DNA of 29,604 bases from a virus, in IMG/VR virus record IMGVR_UViG_3300035211_000065, positions 1-29,604 of that record; one strand, written 5' to 3'. Made by a program: the position numbers and the translations under genes. The notes under the pieces were generated by a model. It was not told where the DNA came from. It ran no database searches and was given only the letters and a program-made list of their open reading frames with translations. Positions 14,807 through 22,869 of this stretch are shown piece by piece. Position 1 is the first letter of the stretch; every line of letters begins with the position of its first letter.

Positions 14807-15409
14807 TTATTTATTTCTTGATTTTCTATAAGTAACAGAATATAATGGATATTGTTTTCCAAATCCATCAGGAATAGATTTGCCATCTTCTCTACACTTT
14901 GTTAAAAATTTTGTTACTTCCTTCCAATCTAATTTTAAAATACCAGTAGTCGCAACCTCTCTAGGCACTTTAAAATAATCCGTTAATACAAAATATTCAT
15001 ATGAGAATTTCTTTGGTAAAGCAGCTTGCATTTTAACGTCAGGACTTGCAGTTGCTAAATCTCCACGAACTATCATTTCTATTGTTGGATCCATTAATGC
15101 ATCTTGTGTAATGTTATAAGCAATAATATTGCCACAAAGTTCTTTTCTTGCTTTAGCTTCTTTTCTTAATTCATCAAATGTGTTTTCTAATTCGCGGCAT
15201 ATAAATCCAAAGTCGCACATTATTTTATTTGTTAGCTTTTTACTTTTTATATCATTAGTGTTCTTAGAAAGAAAGCCATAAACAAGATTATATAAAAGAG
15301 TTACTTGCTCTTTTATATTTAAAAACTCTTTTATAACTTTGTTTGATGATTTAGGTTTAGTTCTATCTGAATTAGGATATAATGTTTCGTTTGTAAAGTT
15401 AATATTCAT
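14807..15409 (-). CDS. Phage protein of unknown function (200 aa)
   Basis: Mostly helical in look. An Asn/Lys-rich N-terminus is followed by FRYLCRELENTF-like helices in the middle (CDFGFICRELENTFDELR) and a C-terminal part with YFVLTDYFKVPREVATTGIL and WKEVTKFLTK. No catalytic motif is visible. The start at 15409 has GAGG eight bases upstream. The frame extends a little further only through a TTG inside the previous gene. It closes the operon that begins at promoter Pf and directly precedes promoter Pe. A replication or recombination role is possible by position only. Confidence 0.6.
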   Translation of the reverse strand: MNINFTNETLYPNSDRTKPKSSNKVIKEFLNIKEQVTLLYNLVYGFLSKNTNDIKSKKLTNKIMCDFGFICRELENTFDELRKEAKARKELCGNIIAYNITQDALMDPTIEMIVRGDLATASPDVKMQAALPKKFSYEYFVLTDYFKVPREVATTGILKLDWKEVTKFLTKCREDGKSIPDGFGKQYPLYSVTYRKSRNK

Positions 15410-15410
15410 T

Positions 15411-15761
15411 TCAAACCTCAAAATTAGCGATTCTTAATTGATACTTATTTGTTTTAGAATTAAACATTAACAACTTAAAATTATCATGCATATTATACCT
15501 TCGTGTTATAGTTGCTAAAAACAAAGACAATAGTACCGAAGACCCAGTTAAACAAATAAAATCAATGTCTGGATTAAATTCAAATTTACGTAATTTATAG
15601 ACTATTAAATCAATAAATCCAAAAGTATCAAATTGATTTATCCTTTCATCTTCTGCTAAATAAATTATATTTTTACTATAATCTTTTACAGAAGATATGT
15701 CATAACGATTTTGTTTTTGTAATACAAACACTCTTGATTCTTTTTTCTCTTTTTGTTTCAT
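15411..15761 (-). CDS. Small phage protein of unknown function (116 aa)
   Basis: Its layout (KNRYDIS near the start, then IIYLAEDERINQF, FICLTGSSVLLSLFLATI and KLLMFNSKTNKYQLR) resembles a small hypothetical protein I recall from many tailed phages: predicted alpha/beta, with the pattern 'DIS..YG.. .. GDP..I..A..IA....G..KLLkWD...Y'. No function is known to me for that family. AAAGGAAAAATAAA precedes the ATG. Confidence 0.6.
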   Translation of the reverse strand: MKQKEKKESRVFVLQKQNRYDISSVKDYSKNIIYLAEDERINQFDTFGFIDLIVYKLRKFEFNPDIDFICLTGSSVLLSLFLATITRRYNMHDNFKLLMFNSKTNKYQLRIANFEV

Positions 15762-15773
15762 TTTATTTTTCCT

Positions 15774-16406
15774 TTAAACTAAATGCAATAAACTTTCTAT
15801 TTCTTTTTCTGTTTTATTTTTACAAAATTTTTCTATTGTATCTTCAGTCCCACCTGTCCTATCATTAGCAACACAAGCAATTAATTCCCAGCTTTCTTTT
15901 GCTACATCTGTATTACGTATAAAACCAGCTATACGACCATATTGCTTCCACTTAGCACGAAAAATCATAATTGGTATATTATAGTCATCTGCAATATCTT
16001 CAGCAAATTTATCACCGCCAGTCGGGCAGCCGCCACTTACAATTATATCCCCTTGTTTATAAATACTAAAGAATTTATCTTTTACTTTATTAAAATCATT
16101 TTGATTAAATCTACGTCTAGATCCTACAATACCAATAACTTTAGCATTTAATATATCAACATAATTATCACCATGACATGCTTTTGGCTTGCAGCAACCA
16201 AGTTTCTCCCCCCTTAAAAATAATAATGATCTTAGATATTCATCATTATATCTTATATTATATAACATCTCCTTGCGATGCTTTAATATCACTTCCTCTC
16301 TTGTGCCATCAATACCAATACGATATTGATTTTGCCAGCGACCCGGACGCATTATACAAACGTCGTAAGGCTCATTATATACATTTACAACTTGCGTTTT
16401 ATTCAT
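15774..16406 (-). CDS. DUF4326-SLOG fusion protein (210 aa)
   Basis: Two domains are visible. Residues ~1-85 match DUF4326: CIMRPGRWQNQY, GTREEVI, LRGEKLGCCKPKACHGD. Residues ~88-200 match a SLOG/DUF2493-type Rossmann domain: IGIVGSRRRF (92-100), IIVSGGCPTGGDKFAED (121-137), YGRIAGFIRN (156-165). SLOG domains bind nucleotides or nucleotide-derived ligands. Here the glycine-rich GG(C/A)xxGGD loop is intact. DUF4326 carries a conserved Cys/His set that may bind metal. The reaction is unknown; nucleotide processing or sensing is a fair guess. It sits among small genes of the Pf operon and starts by reinitiation after the upstream stop (TAATAATG). Confidence 0.72.
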   Translation of the reverse strand: MNKTQVVNVYNEPYDVCIMRPGRWQNQYRIGIDGTREEVILKHRKEMLYNIRYNDEYLRSLLFLRGEKLGCCKPKACHGDNYVDILNAKVIGIVGSRRRFNQNDFNKVKDKFFSIYKQGDIIVSGGCPTGGDKFAEDIADDYNIPIMIFRAKWKQYGRIAGFIRNTDVAKESWELIACVANDRTGGTEDTIEKFCKNKTEKEIESLLHLV

Positions 16407-16408
16407 TA

Positions 16409-16741
16409 TTAATTAATACCAAAAAAGTTATTTAATTCATGTATAAGTTTTTGTGTTGGGTATATAACTTTTTTATTTTCATATACACCTTCCTTAAAAT
16501 AATCATTTTCTACAAGCCATTTATAAGCACTACTATTTTGGAACATTGCAGATTCTTTTAAATTACCTAAAAAGGAAAATATCTTATTATATTTTTTATA
16601 ATTTTTTACGCAAGCATGTATTGTTTGAGCAACCAACACTTCTTTTTCTGTTTGGCCCATAAATTCACACAATGAGAAATTGCATTTTATTAATTTTGCT
16701 AATTTTTTAATATCTTCAATTTTAACTTTTGTCATATTCAT
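16409..16741 (-). CDS. Phage protein of unknown function (110 aa)
   Basis: Predicted mainly helical, with an N-terminal KIEDIKKLAKLIKCN helix and a C-terminal SSAYKWLVENDYF...PTQKLIHELNNFFGIN segment that could be a winged or helix-turn-helix-like fold, though no clear DNA-binding motif is seen. AGAGGG lies about ten bases before the ATG. It ends three bases before the DUF4326-SLOG gene and follows the J-domain-like gene closely. Confidence 0.6.
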   Translation of the reverse strand: MNMTKVKIEDIKKLAKLIKCNFSLCEFMGQTEKEVLVAQTIHACVKNYKKYNKIFSFLGNLKESAMFQNSSAYKWLVENDYFKEGVYENKKVIYPTQKLIHELNNFFGIN

Positions 16742-16749
16742 TCTATTAT

Positions 16750-17094
16750 CTACCCTCTGCCTTTCTTATAAATTGTGAATGGTTTGTTTTTATCATCAGA
16801 GCCTTTTATAAAATCAATGAATGTTGTATCTAGCTTTTCATTAATAATTTTACTTCTATTTTCTGGGGTTATTAGTATATCTAAATTTTTTAATAATATT
16901 TTCTTAGCAGATACTATACTAGCCAGTTTTTCACCTGCTTCTTTTTTGTCAATGGTTTTATTTTTATCTGTATGTATTAATAAAGCTAATTCTCTGAATT
17001 TTGATTTTATTAAATTTTCAGTTATATTAGCTTCTAAGTTAAAATCAAATACGGCTAAAGCTTCACCCAAACTCATTTCTTTTCTATGTATCAT
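16750..17094 (-). CDS. J-domain-like protein with HTD in place of HPD (114 aa)
   Basis: Residues ~10-70 read as a DnaJ domain: ALAVFDF, then LIKSKFRELALLIHTDKNK (helix II and loop), then AGEKLASIVSAKKILLKNL (helix III). The HPD tripeptide that stimulates DnaK ATPase is HTD here. The rest (LDTTFIDFIKGSDDKNKP) is short and polar, with no zinc or substrate-binding domain. It may recruit or block host DnaK, but the Pro-to-Thr change makes normal activity doubtful. The ATG at 17094 shares a base with the TGA of the upstream gene (TGATG). The slightly longer frame starts only with TTG. Confidence 0.55.
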   Translation of the reverse strand: MIHRKEMSLGEALAVFDFNLEANITENLIKSKFRELALLIHTDKNKTIDKKEAGEKLASIVSAKKILLKNLDILITPENRSKIINEKLDTTFIDFIKGSDDKNKPFTIYKKGRG

Positions 17095-17561
17095 CAATGC
17101 TCCAGATTAAAAAATCTATGACAACCACCTTTATCACATAAAGCAGACATTGTATTTAATTCATTGCCTAAAATTTTAGTTTTACCACAATAAGGACAAT
17201 CAGCGAAATAAGCAGAACCACCGCAAGAAATCTTTTGTATTTTTGCAGTTAGTTTTTTGGGTATTTCAACCAAATCTTCATGAATTAAAACACAATCACC
17301 ATCAATTACTTTCATCTCAAGTCCCTTCTTAATTGCTTCTTCCTGTAATTTGGCCATTTCTGATTGTATTAGAATATTAGCTATTGTAGCTTGTGATACA
17401 TAATTTTTTGAGAAATTTCTTTTCCTTATTTTGTCTCTTCTAAAAACATTTTTCTTGCCAAAAGCATTATTCAATCTACAAATTTTCGGCTTATCTTTAA
17501 ACATATAACAATACAAGCCTTCATGTGATATTTCCATATATTTGCAAGTTTTACAATTCAT
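17094..17561 (-). CDS. Protein with two zinc-binding cysteine sets (155 aa)
   Basis: The N-terminus MNCKTCKYMEISHEGLYCYMF...ICRLN carries four cysteines in the CxxC...C...C pattern of small phage zinc modules. The C-terminus carries CPYCGKTKIL...ALCDKGGCHRFF, a second ribbon-like set. The middle is basic (RRDKIRKRNFSKN), then an Ala/Glu helix. AGAGGATT precedes the ATG at 17561, which is better placed than the ATG ten codons upstream. It may bind nucleic acid. No family is recognised. Confidence 0.65.
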   Translation of the reverse strand: MNCKTCKYMEISHEGLYCYMFKDKPKICRLNNAFGKKNVFRRDKIRKRNFSKNYVSQATIANILIQSEMAKLQEEAIKKGLEMKVIDGDCVLIHEDLVEIPKKLTAKIQKISCGGSAYFADCPYCGKTKILGNELNTMSALCDKGGCHRFFNLEH

Positions 17562-17621
17562 AATTAATCCTCTCAATATAAATTTACACAAAATATCTAA
17601 TTTATTTTCTCTTTTACTTTT

Positions 17622-18251
17622 TCACCAAGATGTATGATAAATACCTTTCCCGCCATGTGCTGGATGAGAAGATTTTATATTATCAACTTCATCATTATAA
17701 GATATAGCTAATGATTCAGCGTATTTTTCTTCAGTTAAAATTCTTTTACGAACTTCAACTGTAAACATTCTATCGAGCTTAACACCTGCATCAAAGAAAT
17801 CATTAAAATACATTTTATAATATTTATTATCTTCATCAATATCAAGTTGTATTAAAACACCTATAGAACTGTCTGACAACTCTGAACATTTTAATTTTTC
17901 TTTTGCTAAACCGCCTAAATACCCAGCATATTTTAATGGCTCATTATTAGGATTAACACTTTGTATCTTAACCCTAAAACATCTACGATCTTTAATATTA
18001 AAAGTTTCTTCATAAGGTTTATTTCCATCAATCGTAAAATCTAAATCGCTTATTTCGTTGCTATTAACATCATTTAAAATAGAAACTAAATGCGTTATAC
18101 TACCAAAAGGAATAGTCCATTGTTCTTTTTCATTCTTCTTTAAAAACAAACGACCAGCAGTCGGCCGAGCAAGATGTTCACGCAAATCATCTCTACTATT
18201 AAAGTCTTTTTCTAACGGAGCAAAGAAATAAATTGTGCCTTCAATTTTCAT
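17622..18251 (-). CDS. Phage protein of unknown function (209 aa)
   Basis: A beta-rich protein beginning MKIEGTIYFFAPL, with a possible OB-like or beta-barrel pattern in the first half (GRLFLKKNEKEQWTIPFGSI, RCFRVKIQSVNPNN) and charged strands in the second (GVLIQLDIDEDNKYYKMYF). No catalytic motif is visible. AAAGGGTTAAAA precedes the ATG. Its leader is duplicated in front of the next gene upstream. The position between a SNF2 helicase and zinc proteins leaves its role open. Confidence 0.65.
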   Translation of the reverse strand: MKIEGTIYFFAPLEKDFNSRDDLREHLARPTAGRLFLKKNEKEQWTIPFGSITHLVSILNDVNSNEISDLDFTIDGNKPYEETFNIKDRRCFRVKIQSVNPNNEPLKYAGYLGGLAKEKLKCSELSDSSIGVLIQLDIDEDNKYYKMYFNDFFDAGVKLDRMFTVEVRKRILTEEKYAESLAISYNDEVDNIKSSHPAHGGKGIYHTSW

Positions 18252-18258
18252 TTTTAAC

Positions 18259-18287
18259 CCTTTCTATTTACTTTATGCTTTAGTTTA
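18259..18287 (-). repeat. Duplicated leader, copy A
   Basis: CCTTTCTATTTACTTTAT followed, after a 2-base gap, by TTTAGTTTA. The same 18 bases and tail occur at 18723-18752 (3-base gap). On the minus strand each copy covers the stop of one gene and the AAAGG ribosome site of the next. Confidence 0.6.
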
Positions 18288-18714
18288 AAACTGTTCTGTG
18301 GTATAATACTATGCTACCAGCAACAGAAACATTCATGCAATACTCCCCACCTAATTGTATTGTATCATCACATTTATTTAAAATATCTGCAGGAATACCA
18401 TAAGATTCAGCACCCAAAAGATAACAAGCACATTTTGGATGACAAAAATTTTTAAGCATTTTAGCATTATTAATTATTTCTATAGCAATTAAATCACAAT
18501 TATCTGGAAGACATTTTTTAAAACCATCAAAATTTTCATAATAGAATAAAGGCACATGATTAGGGGTTTTCATCGTATCAGAAGATTGTTTCTTATATTT
18601 TCTACCAATAGTAAATATAAATGAAGCCCCTAAAATATTGGCTGTTCTCCATAATGTGCCAATATTTACAGATTTTTGTGGATGGTAAATTCCTATTCCA
18701 AAATAACCTTTCAT
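18280..18714 (-). CDS. SpoU/TrmH-family RNA 2'-O-methyltransferase (144 aa)
   Basis: A knotted SPOUT methyltransferase that methylates ribose 2'-OH in tRNA or rRNA using AdoMet. Motif 1 is VNIGTLWRTANILGA, with the conserved Asn17 and catalytic-type Arg23. Motif 2 is LLGAESYGIPADIL, with Glu103. Motif 3 is MNVSVAGSIVLYH, with Asn128. It has no N-terminal RNA-binding extension, so it is the minimal, TrmL-sized form. It lies between two genes with unrelated folds but shares its leader with the gene below and its MKGY start with the gene above. RNA methyltransferases of this type are rare in phages. The target could be a host tRNA. Confidence 0.82.
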   Translation of the reverse strand: MKGYFGIGIYHPQKSVNIGTLWRTANILGASFIFTIGRKYKKQSSDTMKTPNHVPLFYYENFDGFKKCLPDNCDLIAIEIINNAKMLKNFCHPKCACYLLGAESYGIPADILNKCDDTIQLGGEYCMNVSVAGSIVLYHRTVLN

Positions 18715-18722
18715 TTTTCAGT

Positions 18723-18752
18723 CCTTTCTATTTACTTTATTCTTTTAGTTTA
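18723..18752 (-). repeat. Duplicated leader, copy B
   Basis: Second copy of the 18-base leader plus TTTAGTTTA seen at 18259-18287. It covers the end of the 72-residue gene and the ribosome site of the methyltransferase gene. Tandem gain of a gene with its leader would explain the pair. Confidence 0.6.
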
Positions 18753-18963
18753 TAGATATATTAATATACTGCCAAGATCCAGGCTTTATATTAAAGCCAT
18801 ATTTTTTCTTAAATGTTCTAATATTCATTGATGAAAACCATCCTGGAATATGGACAAATCTACCTGATTCATCTATTTCAGGTTTATTAAAAATCCTTTC
18901 ACCAAAAAGACAAGCTATACAAATTTGATTTGAATTTTTAGAACGACAAATATAACCTTTCAT
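18745..18963 (-). CDS. Small protein of unknown function (72 aa)
   Basis: Begins MKGYICRSKNSNQICIACLFG. Three cysteines in the first 20 residues (Cys6, Cys15, Cys18) hint at a metal site. The rest (FVHIPGWFSSMNIRTFKKKYG) is aromatic and basic. AGGAG lies before the ATG, directly after the SNF2 helicase gene. No family is recognised. Confidence 0.6.
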   Translation of the reverse strand: MKGYICRSKNSNQICIACLFGERIFNKPEIDESGRFVHIPGWFSSMNIRTFKKKYGFNIKPGSWQYINISIN

Positions 18964-18966
18964 TTC

Positions 18967-21060
18967 TTATCTCCTATATCCTCTTAGCACATTGTTAAGT
19001 ATATCGCGTATATCCTGAATTGTCATTGCCATTTCACGTTTTAATGTTACACGATCACGTATTTCTTGGTCAATAGTATAAGGCACAACTAAATCAGTTA
19101 TTCGTAAATTGGTTCTTGTACCTCGCCTATGGGAACGATCTTCGCTTTGAATTCTATCAACAGCAGACCAATTACAACTAAAATAAATATGATGATTAAC
19201 ATACATATTAGATTTGTCAGGATTATTAACATCATATCCCAAATAATTTTGACCAACACCGGCAGAAGCAGGATTAGCCAACAATATTCTACAAGAATCA
19301 TCAAAATTAATTACATCTTCAGCAGCAGCAGAGTCTTTTACACGATAGCCATCTTTTATAGCTGAATGATAACCCACATGATTAAGTCCTTCTTTATCAA
19401 GCTTTTCACTTATAGCTCGCAAGTCTTCGATAAAACAAGCCCAAACAATGCACTTGCTATTAATATCATTTTCCCAATCTTCTTTTATTAAGTTTACTAG
19501 AGCTTCTATCTTTGGATTCTTATCTGATATCTGTATAACTCTGCCTTTTACTGCATCACCCTTATTATCTATATCATCATCAAGTTTTACATGACCAGAA
19601 CATATTTGAGCTAAACGAATTAATTTGGTTAATATATGTTCTACTGTAAGATTCATATCCTCAGAACTTGCTAATATCTCATCTATTTCTACAGCTAGTT
19701 TTGTAGCAGTTTGCTCATAAATTTTTGCTTGAGCTTTATTCATAGCAACTTCGTATATGTCATAAACTTTATCAGGCAAATTCAAACCAGCGTCAACTTT
19801 ACGCAATAAGAATGAAGACCTTGCTAATCTTTCTTGAATTAAAGGTACATTTTTAAACCCTGCTAATTTTTGAACCGCTGAACCACCTTCCAGAACTGTT
19901 TCCCATCGTCCATGAAATGAACGGAAATTTTCGTAAGTTGAAAACCCAGAAAATCCTTTTGCCAGCCATTCCCACTGTGACCATAAATCAAAAACCGTAT
20001 TAGTAATAGGAGTACCTGTTAAAACCATTTTTGATTTAGCTCTTAAATCATCTATCTTCATTACATTTTTAAAACGATTTGTTTTACTGTTCTTAATTTT
20101 ATGGGATTCATCAATAACTACCAAATCCCATTTTATAAGTTTTAAATTCTCCCAAATACTACCGACTGAATCAATAGATAATATAGCAGCAGACCAAGCA
20201 CAATCTTTTTCATCAGCTACAATATCAACTAACGAACGGACTTTGTTTAATTTACTTCCACGTAAAACACAAGTCTTTCCCGGAACAGTTGCAAATCTTA
20301 CATATTCTCTTTCCCAGTTTAATCGAACTTGCTGTGGACAAATTATTAACGCCCGATGCATCCCTTCTTTTTTAATACGTTTCTTAGTGCCTTCCAAACA
20401 ACTTCTATTTACAACTATCGGAGTCTTTCCCGTTCCCTGTTCCATGAACAAAGCATAAGCATTAGTCATCATGCTAACAAGTAGAGCCACTTTTTGATAA
20501 TCTGTTAGCGGTAATTTTTTGTGTTCAATAAATTCTTTTGGCATAACTGGACATTTGTTTGTTAGCTTCCATTCAGCCGTTAAAGTTGCACCTTTTGATT
20601 GAACAAAAAATCTACGCAATAAATAAGTGTACAATGCAGAAGCCATTTCGGATTTGAAAATTAATTTATAATGTGGCCAGATGTGATGAATTATTAATGC
20701 AGTATAATCTGTACCTGCTAAACGCCATTTACCATACCCCAATTGTTTTCTTTCTGGGATGCGATTATACCAAGCGGAAGTTGCATTCCAACTTGGATAG
20801 TGATAATAAGCATCATCTTTATAAAAAGCTCCATCTGGAGTTTGAACGTATTCAGGTGAAGCAGCATCATCAATACTTGGTAGAATATTAGATGGACATC
20901 TTTTTAAACAAACGGATTGAGTTATAAAATGTTCGCCTTTATCATCAACATCAATTTCCAAAAAATCTGTTTCTAAAAATTTTATTGGCTTTAAAGTGGT
21001 TTCAGTCGCTTTTGATAAAGGCTCTAATATTGGAAAGGCAGGTATTTTAAATTCACCCAT
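18967..21060 (-). CDS. SNF2-family DNA helicase/translocase (697 aa)
   Basis: An ATP-driven duplex DNA translocase of superfamily 2. Motif I is MEQGTGKT (206-213), motif II DESH (317-320), motif III TGTPITN (348-354), motif V ANPASAGVGQN, and motif VI QSEDRSHRRG (about 638-647). Q-motif-like LTDYQK lies at 185-190. The first 165 residues carry an extra N-terminal domain with SWNATSAWYNRIPERKQLGY. Phage SNF2 proteins are common in recombination-replication regions. It is the first gene behind promoter Pf. No nuclease or methylase domain is fused, so a restriction-like role is not indicated. Confidence 0.92.
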   Translation of the reverse strand: MGEFKIPAFPILEPLSKATETTLKPIKFLETDFLEIDVDDKGEHFITQSVCLKRCPSNILPSIDDAASPEYVQTPDGAFYKDDAYYHYPSWNATSAWYNRIPERKQLGYGKWRLAGTDYTALIIHHIWPHYKLIFKSEMASALYTYLLRRFFVQSKGATLTAEWKLTNKCPVMPKEFIEHKKLPLTDYQKVALLVSMMTNAYALFMEQGTGKTPIVVNRSCLEGTKKRIKKEGMHRALIICPQQVRLNWEREYVRFATVPGKTCVLRGSKLNKVRSLVDIVADEKDCAWSAAILSIDSVGSIWENLKLIKWDLVVIDESHKIKNSKTNRFKNVMKIDDLRAKSKMVLTGTPITNTVFDLWSQWEWLAKGFSGFSTYENFRSFHGRWETVLEGGSAVQKLAGFKNVPLIQERLARSSFLLRKVDAGLNLPDKVYDIYEVAMNKAQAKIYEQTATKLAVEIDEILASSEDMNLTVEHILTKLIRLAQICSGHVKLDDDIDNKGDAVKGRVIQISDKNPKIEALVNLIKEDWENDINSKCIVWACFIEDLRAISEKLDKEGLNHVGYHSAIKDGYRVKDSAAAEDVINFDDSCRILLANPASAGVGQNYLGYDVNNPDKSNMYVNHHIYFSCNWSAVDRIQSEDRSHRRGTRTNLRITDLVVPYTIDQEIRDRVTLKREMAMTIQDIRDILNNVLRGYRR

Positions 21061-21106
21061 AATTGCTCTTTTCTATATACTATATTAATTTATTTTACTT
21101 ACTTAT

Positions 21107-21135
21107 ATTATAACACATAATAAACTATAAAGCAA
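21107..21135 (-). promoter_or_regulatory. Promoter Pf (sigma70-like, extended -10)
   Basis: Minus-strand TTGCTT (21135-21130), 17-bp spacer, TATAAT (21112-21107) preceded by TGT. It lies in the gap before the SNF2 helicase gene. Confidence 0.7.
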
Positions 21136-21151
21136 GGAAAAAATAAAATTT

Positions 21152-21664
21152 TTATAAAATATTTTCTTCAAGAAATGTATGTTGAAAAATCTCCATACAT
21201 TTAATGACAGAATACTCCTTTTCATTATCCCATATTAAATCTTTTCCTGATAAATCTATTAAAGCCAATTCCTGACAATCTAAATCATGAAAACTTAAAG
21301 TTAAAGTTTGTGCTGGCAAATTATCATAATTTATTTTTCTAGAATCTTGCCTATCATTTCTATCATTGCATTGCTGATAAAATTTATCAGGTTGCGGAAA
21401 ATGTGGGAAATCAAAATATGGCTTGCTCAAATCTTTAGTGCCATCTTCTTCAATTTTATCAAAAAGATCATGCATATGTTGATGCTCTTGCATTAATTCA
21501 TCATTAGATAATTGTTCATAACCGTACCCATCTATATCTTCATAATGTACTAAATATCCACCATCCTCACAAAATGGGCATTCATCACCATAAGTTAATT
21601 CATCCCAGTTAGTAAATCCGGTTAAACATTTATTACAAACTAAAGTTTCTTCTTTAGAATCCAT
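21152..21664 (-). CDS. Zinc-ribbon protein of unknown function (170 aa)
   Basis: The N-terminal ribbon is LVCNKCLTGFTNW...DECPFCEDGG, two CxxC pairs about 17 residues apart. A His/Gln/Asp-rich stretch follows (ELMQEHQHMHDLF), then a polar region and an acidic C-terminus. AAAGGGGTGAAAAG precedes the ATG. It is the last gene before promoter Pf. The ribbon may bind nucleic acid or a host protein. Confidence 0.65.
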   Translation of the reverse strand: MDSKEETLVCNKCLTGFTNWDELTYGDECPFCEDGGYLVHYEDIDGYGYEQLSNDELMQEHQHMHDLFDKIEEDGTKDLSKPYFDFPHFPQPDKFYQQCNDRNDRQDSRKINYDNLPAQTLTLSFHDLDCQELALIDLSGKDLIWDNEKEYSVIKCMEIFQHTFLEENIL

Positions 21665-21701
21665 CTTTTCACCCCTTTATATTATAAATATTCACTAATA
21701 A

Positions 21702-22124
21702 TTAATAGCCATATTTTTCGTCATACCACGCATTATATTTAGCCTCTTGGCATTCTTCTTCTACTTCCTCAGCAATTTTTCTTTGTTCTTTTTCTTCTGC
21801 TCTACGATTAAGCTCATCGTGATAAGCTCTTTCCTCGGCAGTAAATTCTTGGGGAAGAAGGCCAAAAGACGCTATTTTCTGTCTACAATTTTTGAAAAGT
21901 GGCACAAAACCAGTTTTCAAGTATCTCTTTATGCAAATCTTTTTAGAGGCTTTACCGCTGATAGTGAAATGGATAAAAGCAGCCATTAGTCTTTGCTGTT
22001 CTCCGATTATTTCAGGATGCCACGTCTTATTCTTCACAAGCTGTATGGCATTACTCGCTACACTTGGGTCAACATACTTGTCTAAATCGGATAGTTTTGG
22101 AATATAATATAACTTTTTAATCAT
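21702..22124 (-). CDS. Phage protein with C-terminal coiled coil (140 aa)
   Basis: The first half is alpha-helical with KLSDLDKYVDPSVASNAIQL and a basic patch (GKASKKICIKRYLKTG). Residues ~90-130 form a Glu/Arg/Lys heptad helix (AEERAYHDELNRRAEEKEQR). The ribosome site is very strong (GAGGGGGGGCGG). No function is recognised. It lies in a row of small proteins behind promoter Pc, probably early. Confidence 0.65.
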   Translation of the reverse strand: MIKKLYYIPKLSDLDKYVDPSVASNAIQLVKNKTWHPEIIGEQQRLMAAFIHFTISGKASKKICIKRYLKTGFVPLFKNCRQKIASFGLLPQEFTAEERAYHDELNRRAEEKEQRKIAEEVEEECQEAKYNAWYDEKYGY

Positions 22125-22144
22125 TTCCGCCCCCCCTCAGTATT

Positions 22145-22459
22145 TCATATTAAACCAGCAAAATCATTGCTACTTAAATTCAAAGCCAAATCAACATCTT
22201 CACTATGCTCTTTATTTACTTTTTTAATCGTTCGTACTTCTTTCCGTTCAACTATTGTGCTATAATTTTCTTCTATAAAAGCATCACCATCACAAGGATA
22301 CTGACGCTCGTCGAATTCATATTTACTACAAAAGTTTAAACCTGATGGAATATTATTTGTTCTAGTACTAAAAATCGAATTCCTTTTCTTTGCAGGCAAT
22401 TTACCCGCACACTTTTTAGAAATAAACTTAGCACATTCTTGACAATATTTACTTAGCAT
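22145..22459 (-). CDS. Small cysteine-containing protein (104 aa)
   Basis: N-terminal YCQECAKFISKKC gives CxxC plus a third cysteine, with further cysteines at FCSKYEF and YPCDGDA. Together they could form a zinc site like the N-terminal module of the 155-residue protein at 17094-17561. The C-terminal half is charged and lacks motifs. AAGGGGGTGAAAAG precedes the ATG. Function is unknown. Confidence 0.6.
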   Translation of the reverse strand: MLSKYCQECAKFISKKCAGKLPAKKRNSIFSTRTNNIPSGLNFCSKYEFDERQYPCDGDAFIEENYSTIVERKEVRTIKKVNKEHSEDVDLALNLSSNDFAGLI

Positions 22460-22477
22460 CTTTTCACCCCCTTAAAA

Positions 22478-22840
22478 TTAATATGCTAATGATTCATGCC
22501 AAACAATTCTATCAGCAGCAATTAAACCTTTAACATGGACAGCTTTAGTATTACGCAAAGCTTCTAATCCGAATTGTGCTAAATAATAATCCTCCTTAAT
22601 TTTAAATTTTTTAGTGTGTCCTTGATTAAGCACATAATGTAAAGTCTCATGAATTATTGTTTGATACTGTTTTTCTATAGGCTGTATTAATAATCTTGTA
22701 TTAATATACAATTTACACCGTGTAGTATAAATTACAGCCCAATAAGTTTTAACAGTTTTAAACTTTACATCTAAATTATTTTTACAACCTTCCTGTTCAC
22801 ATACAAAATTTATAATATCTTTTATTTCTTGCAGATCCAT
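22478..22840 (-). CDS. HEXXH metallopeptidase-like protein (120 aa)
   Basis: The zinc-protease motif HETLH (64-68) lies in YQTIIHETLHYVLNQGH, preceded by an edge strand KLYINTRLL, the minimal SprT/minigluzincin arrangement of strand, helix, HEXXH. A third ligand is not obvious; His75 of NQGH or a later residue could serve. At 120 residues it is a stripped-down domain. Phage members are usually hypothetical; cleavage of a host or DNA-bound protein is a guess. It follows E7 and has AAGGGGGTGAAAA upstream. Confidence 0.65.
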   Translation of the reverse strand: MDLQEIKDIINFVCEQEGCKNNLDVKFKTVKTYWAVIYTTRCKLYINTRLLIQPIEKQYQTIIHETLHYVLNQGHTKKFKIKEDYYLAQFGLEALRNTKAVHVKGLIAADRIVWHESLAY

Positions 22841-22869
22841 TTTTCACCCCCTTCATAAAACCAATATGT

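Noticed and set aside
16775-17110. Plus-strand open frames, such as this one opposite the J-domain-like gene, and those at 7634-7960 and 587-787
   Set aside because: They lie opposite well-supported minus-strand genes, lack ribosome sites and have hydrophobic, low-complexity compositions typical of antisense shadows.
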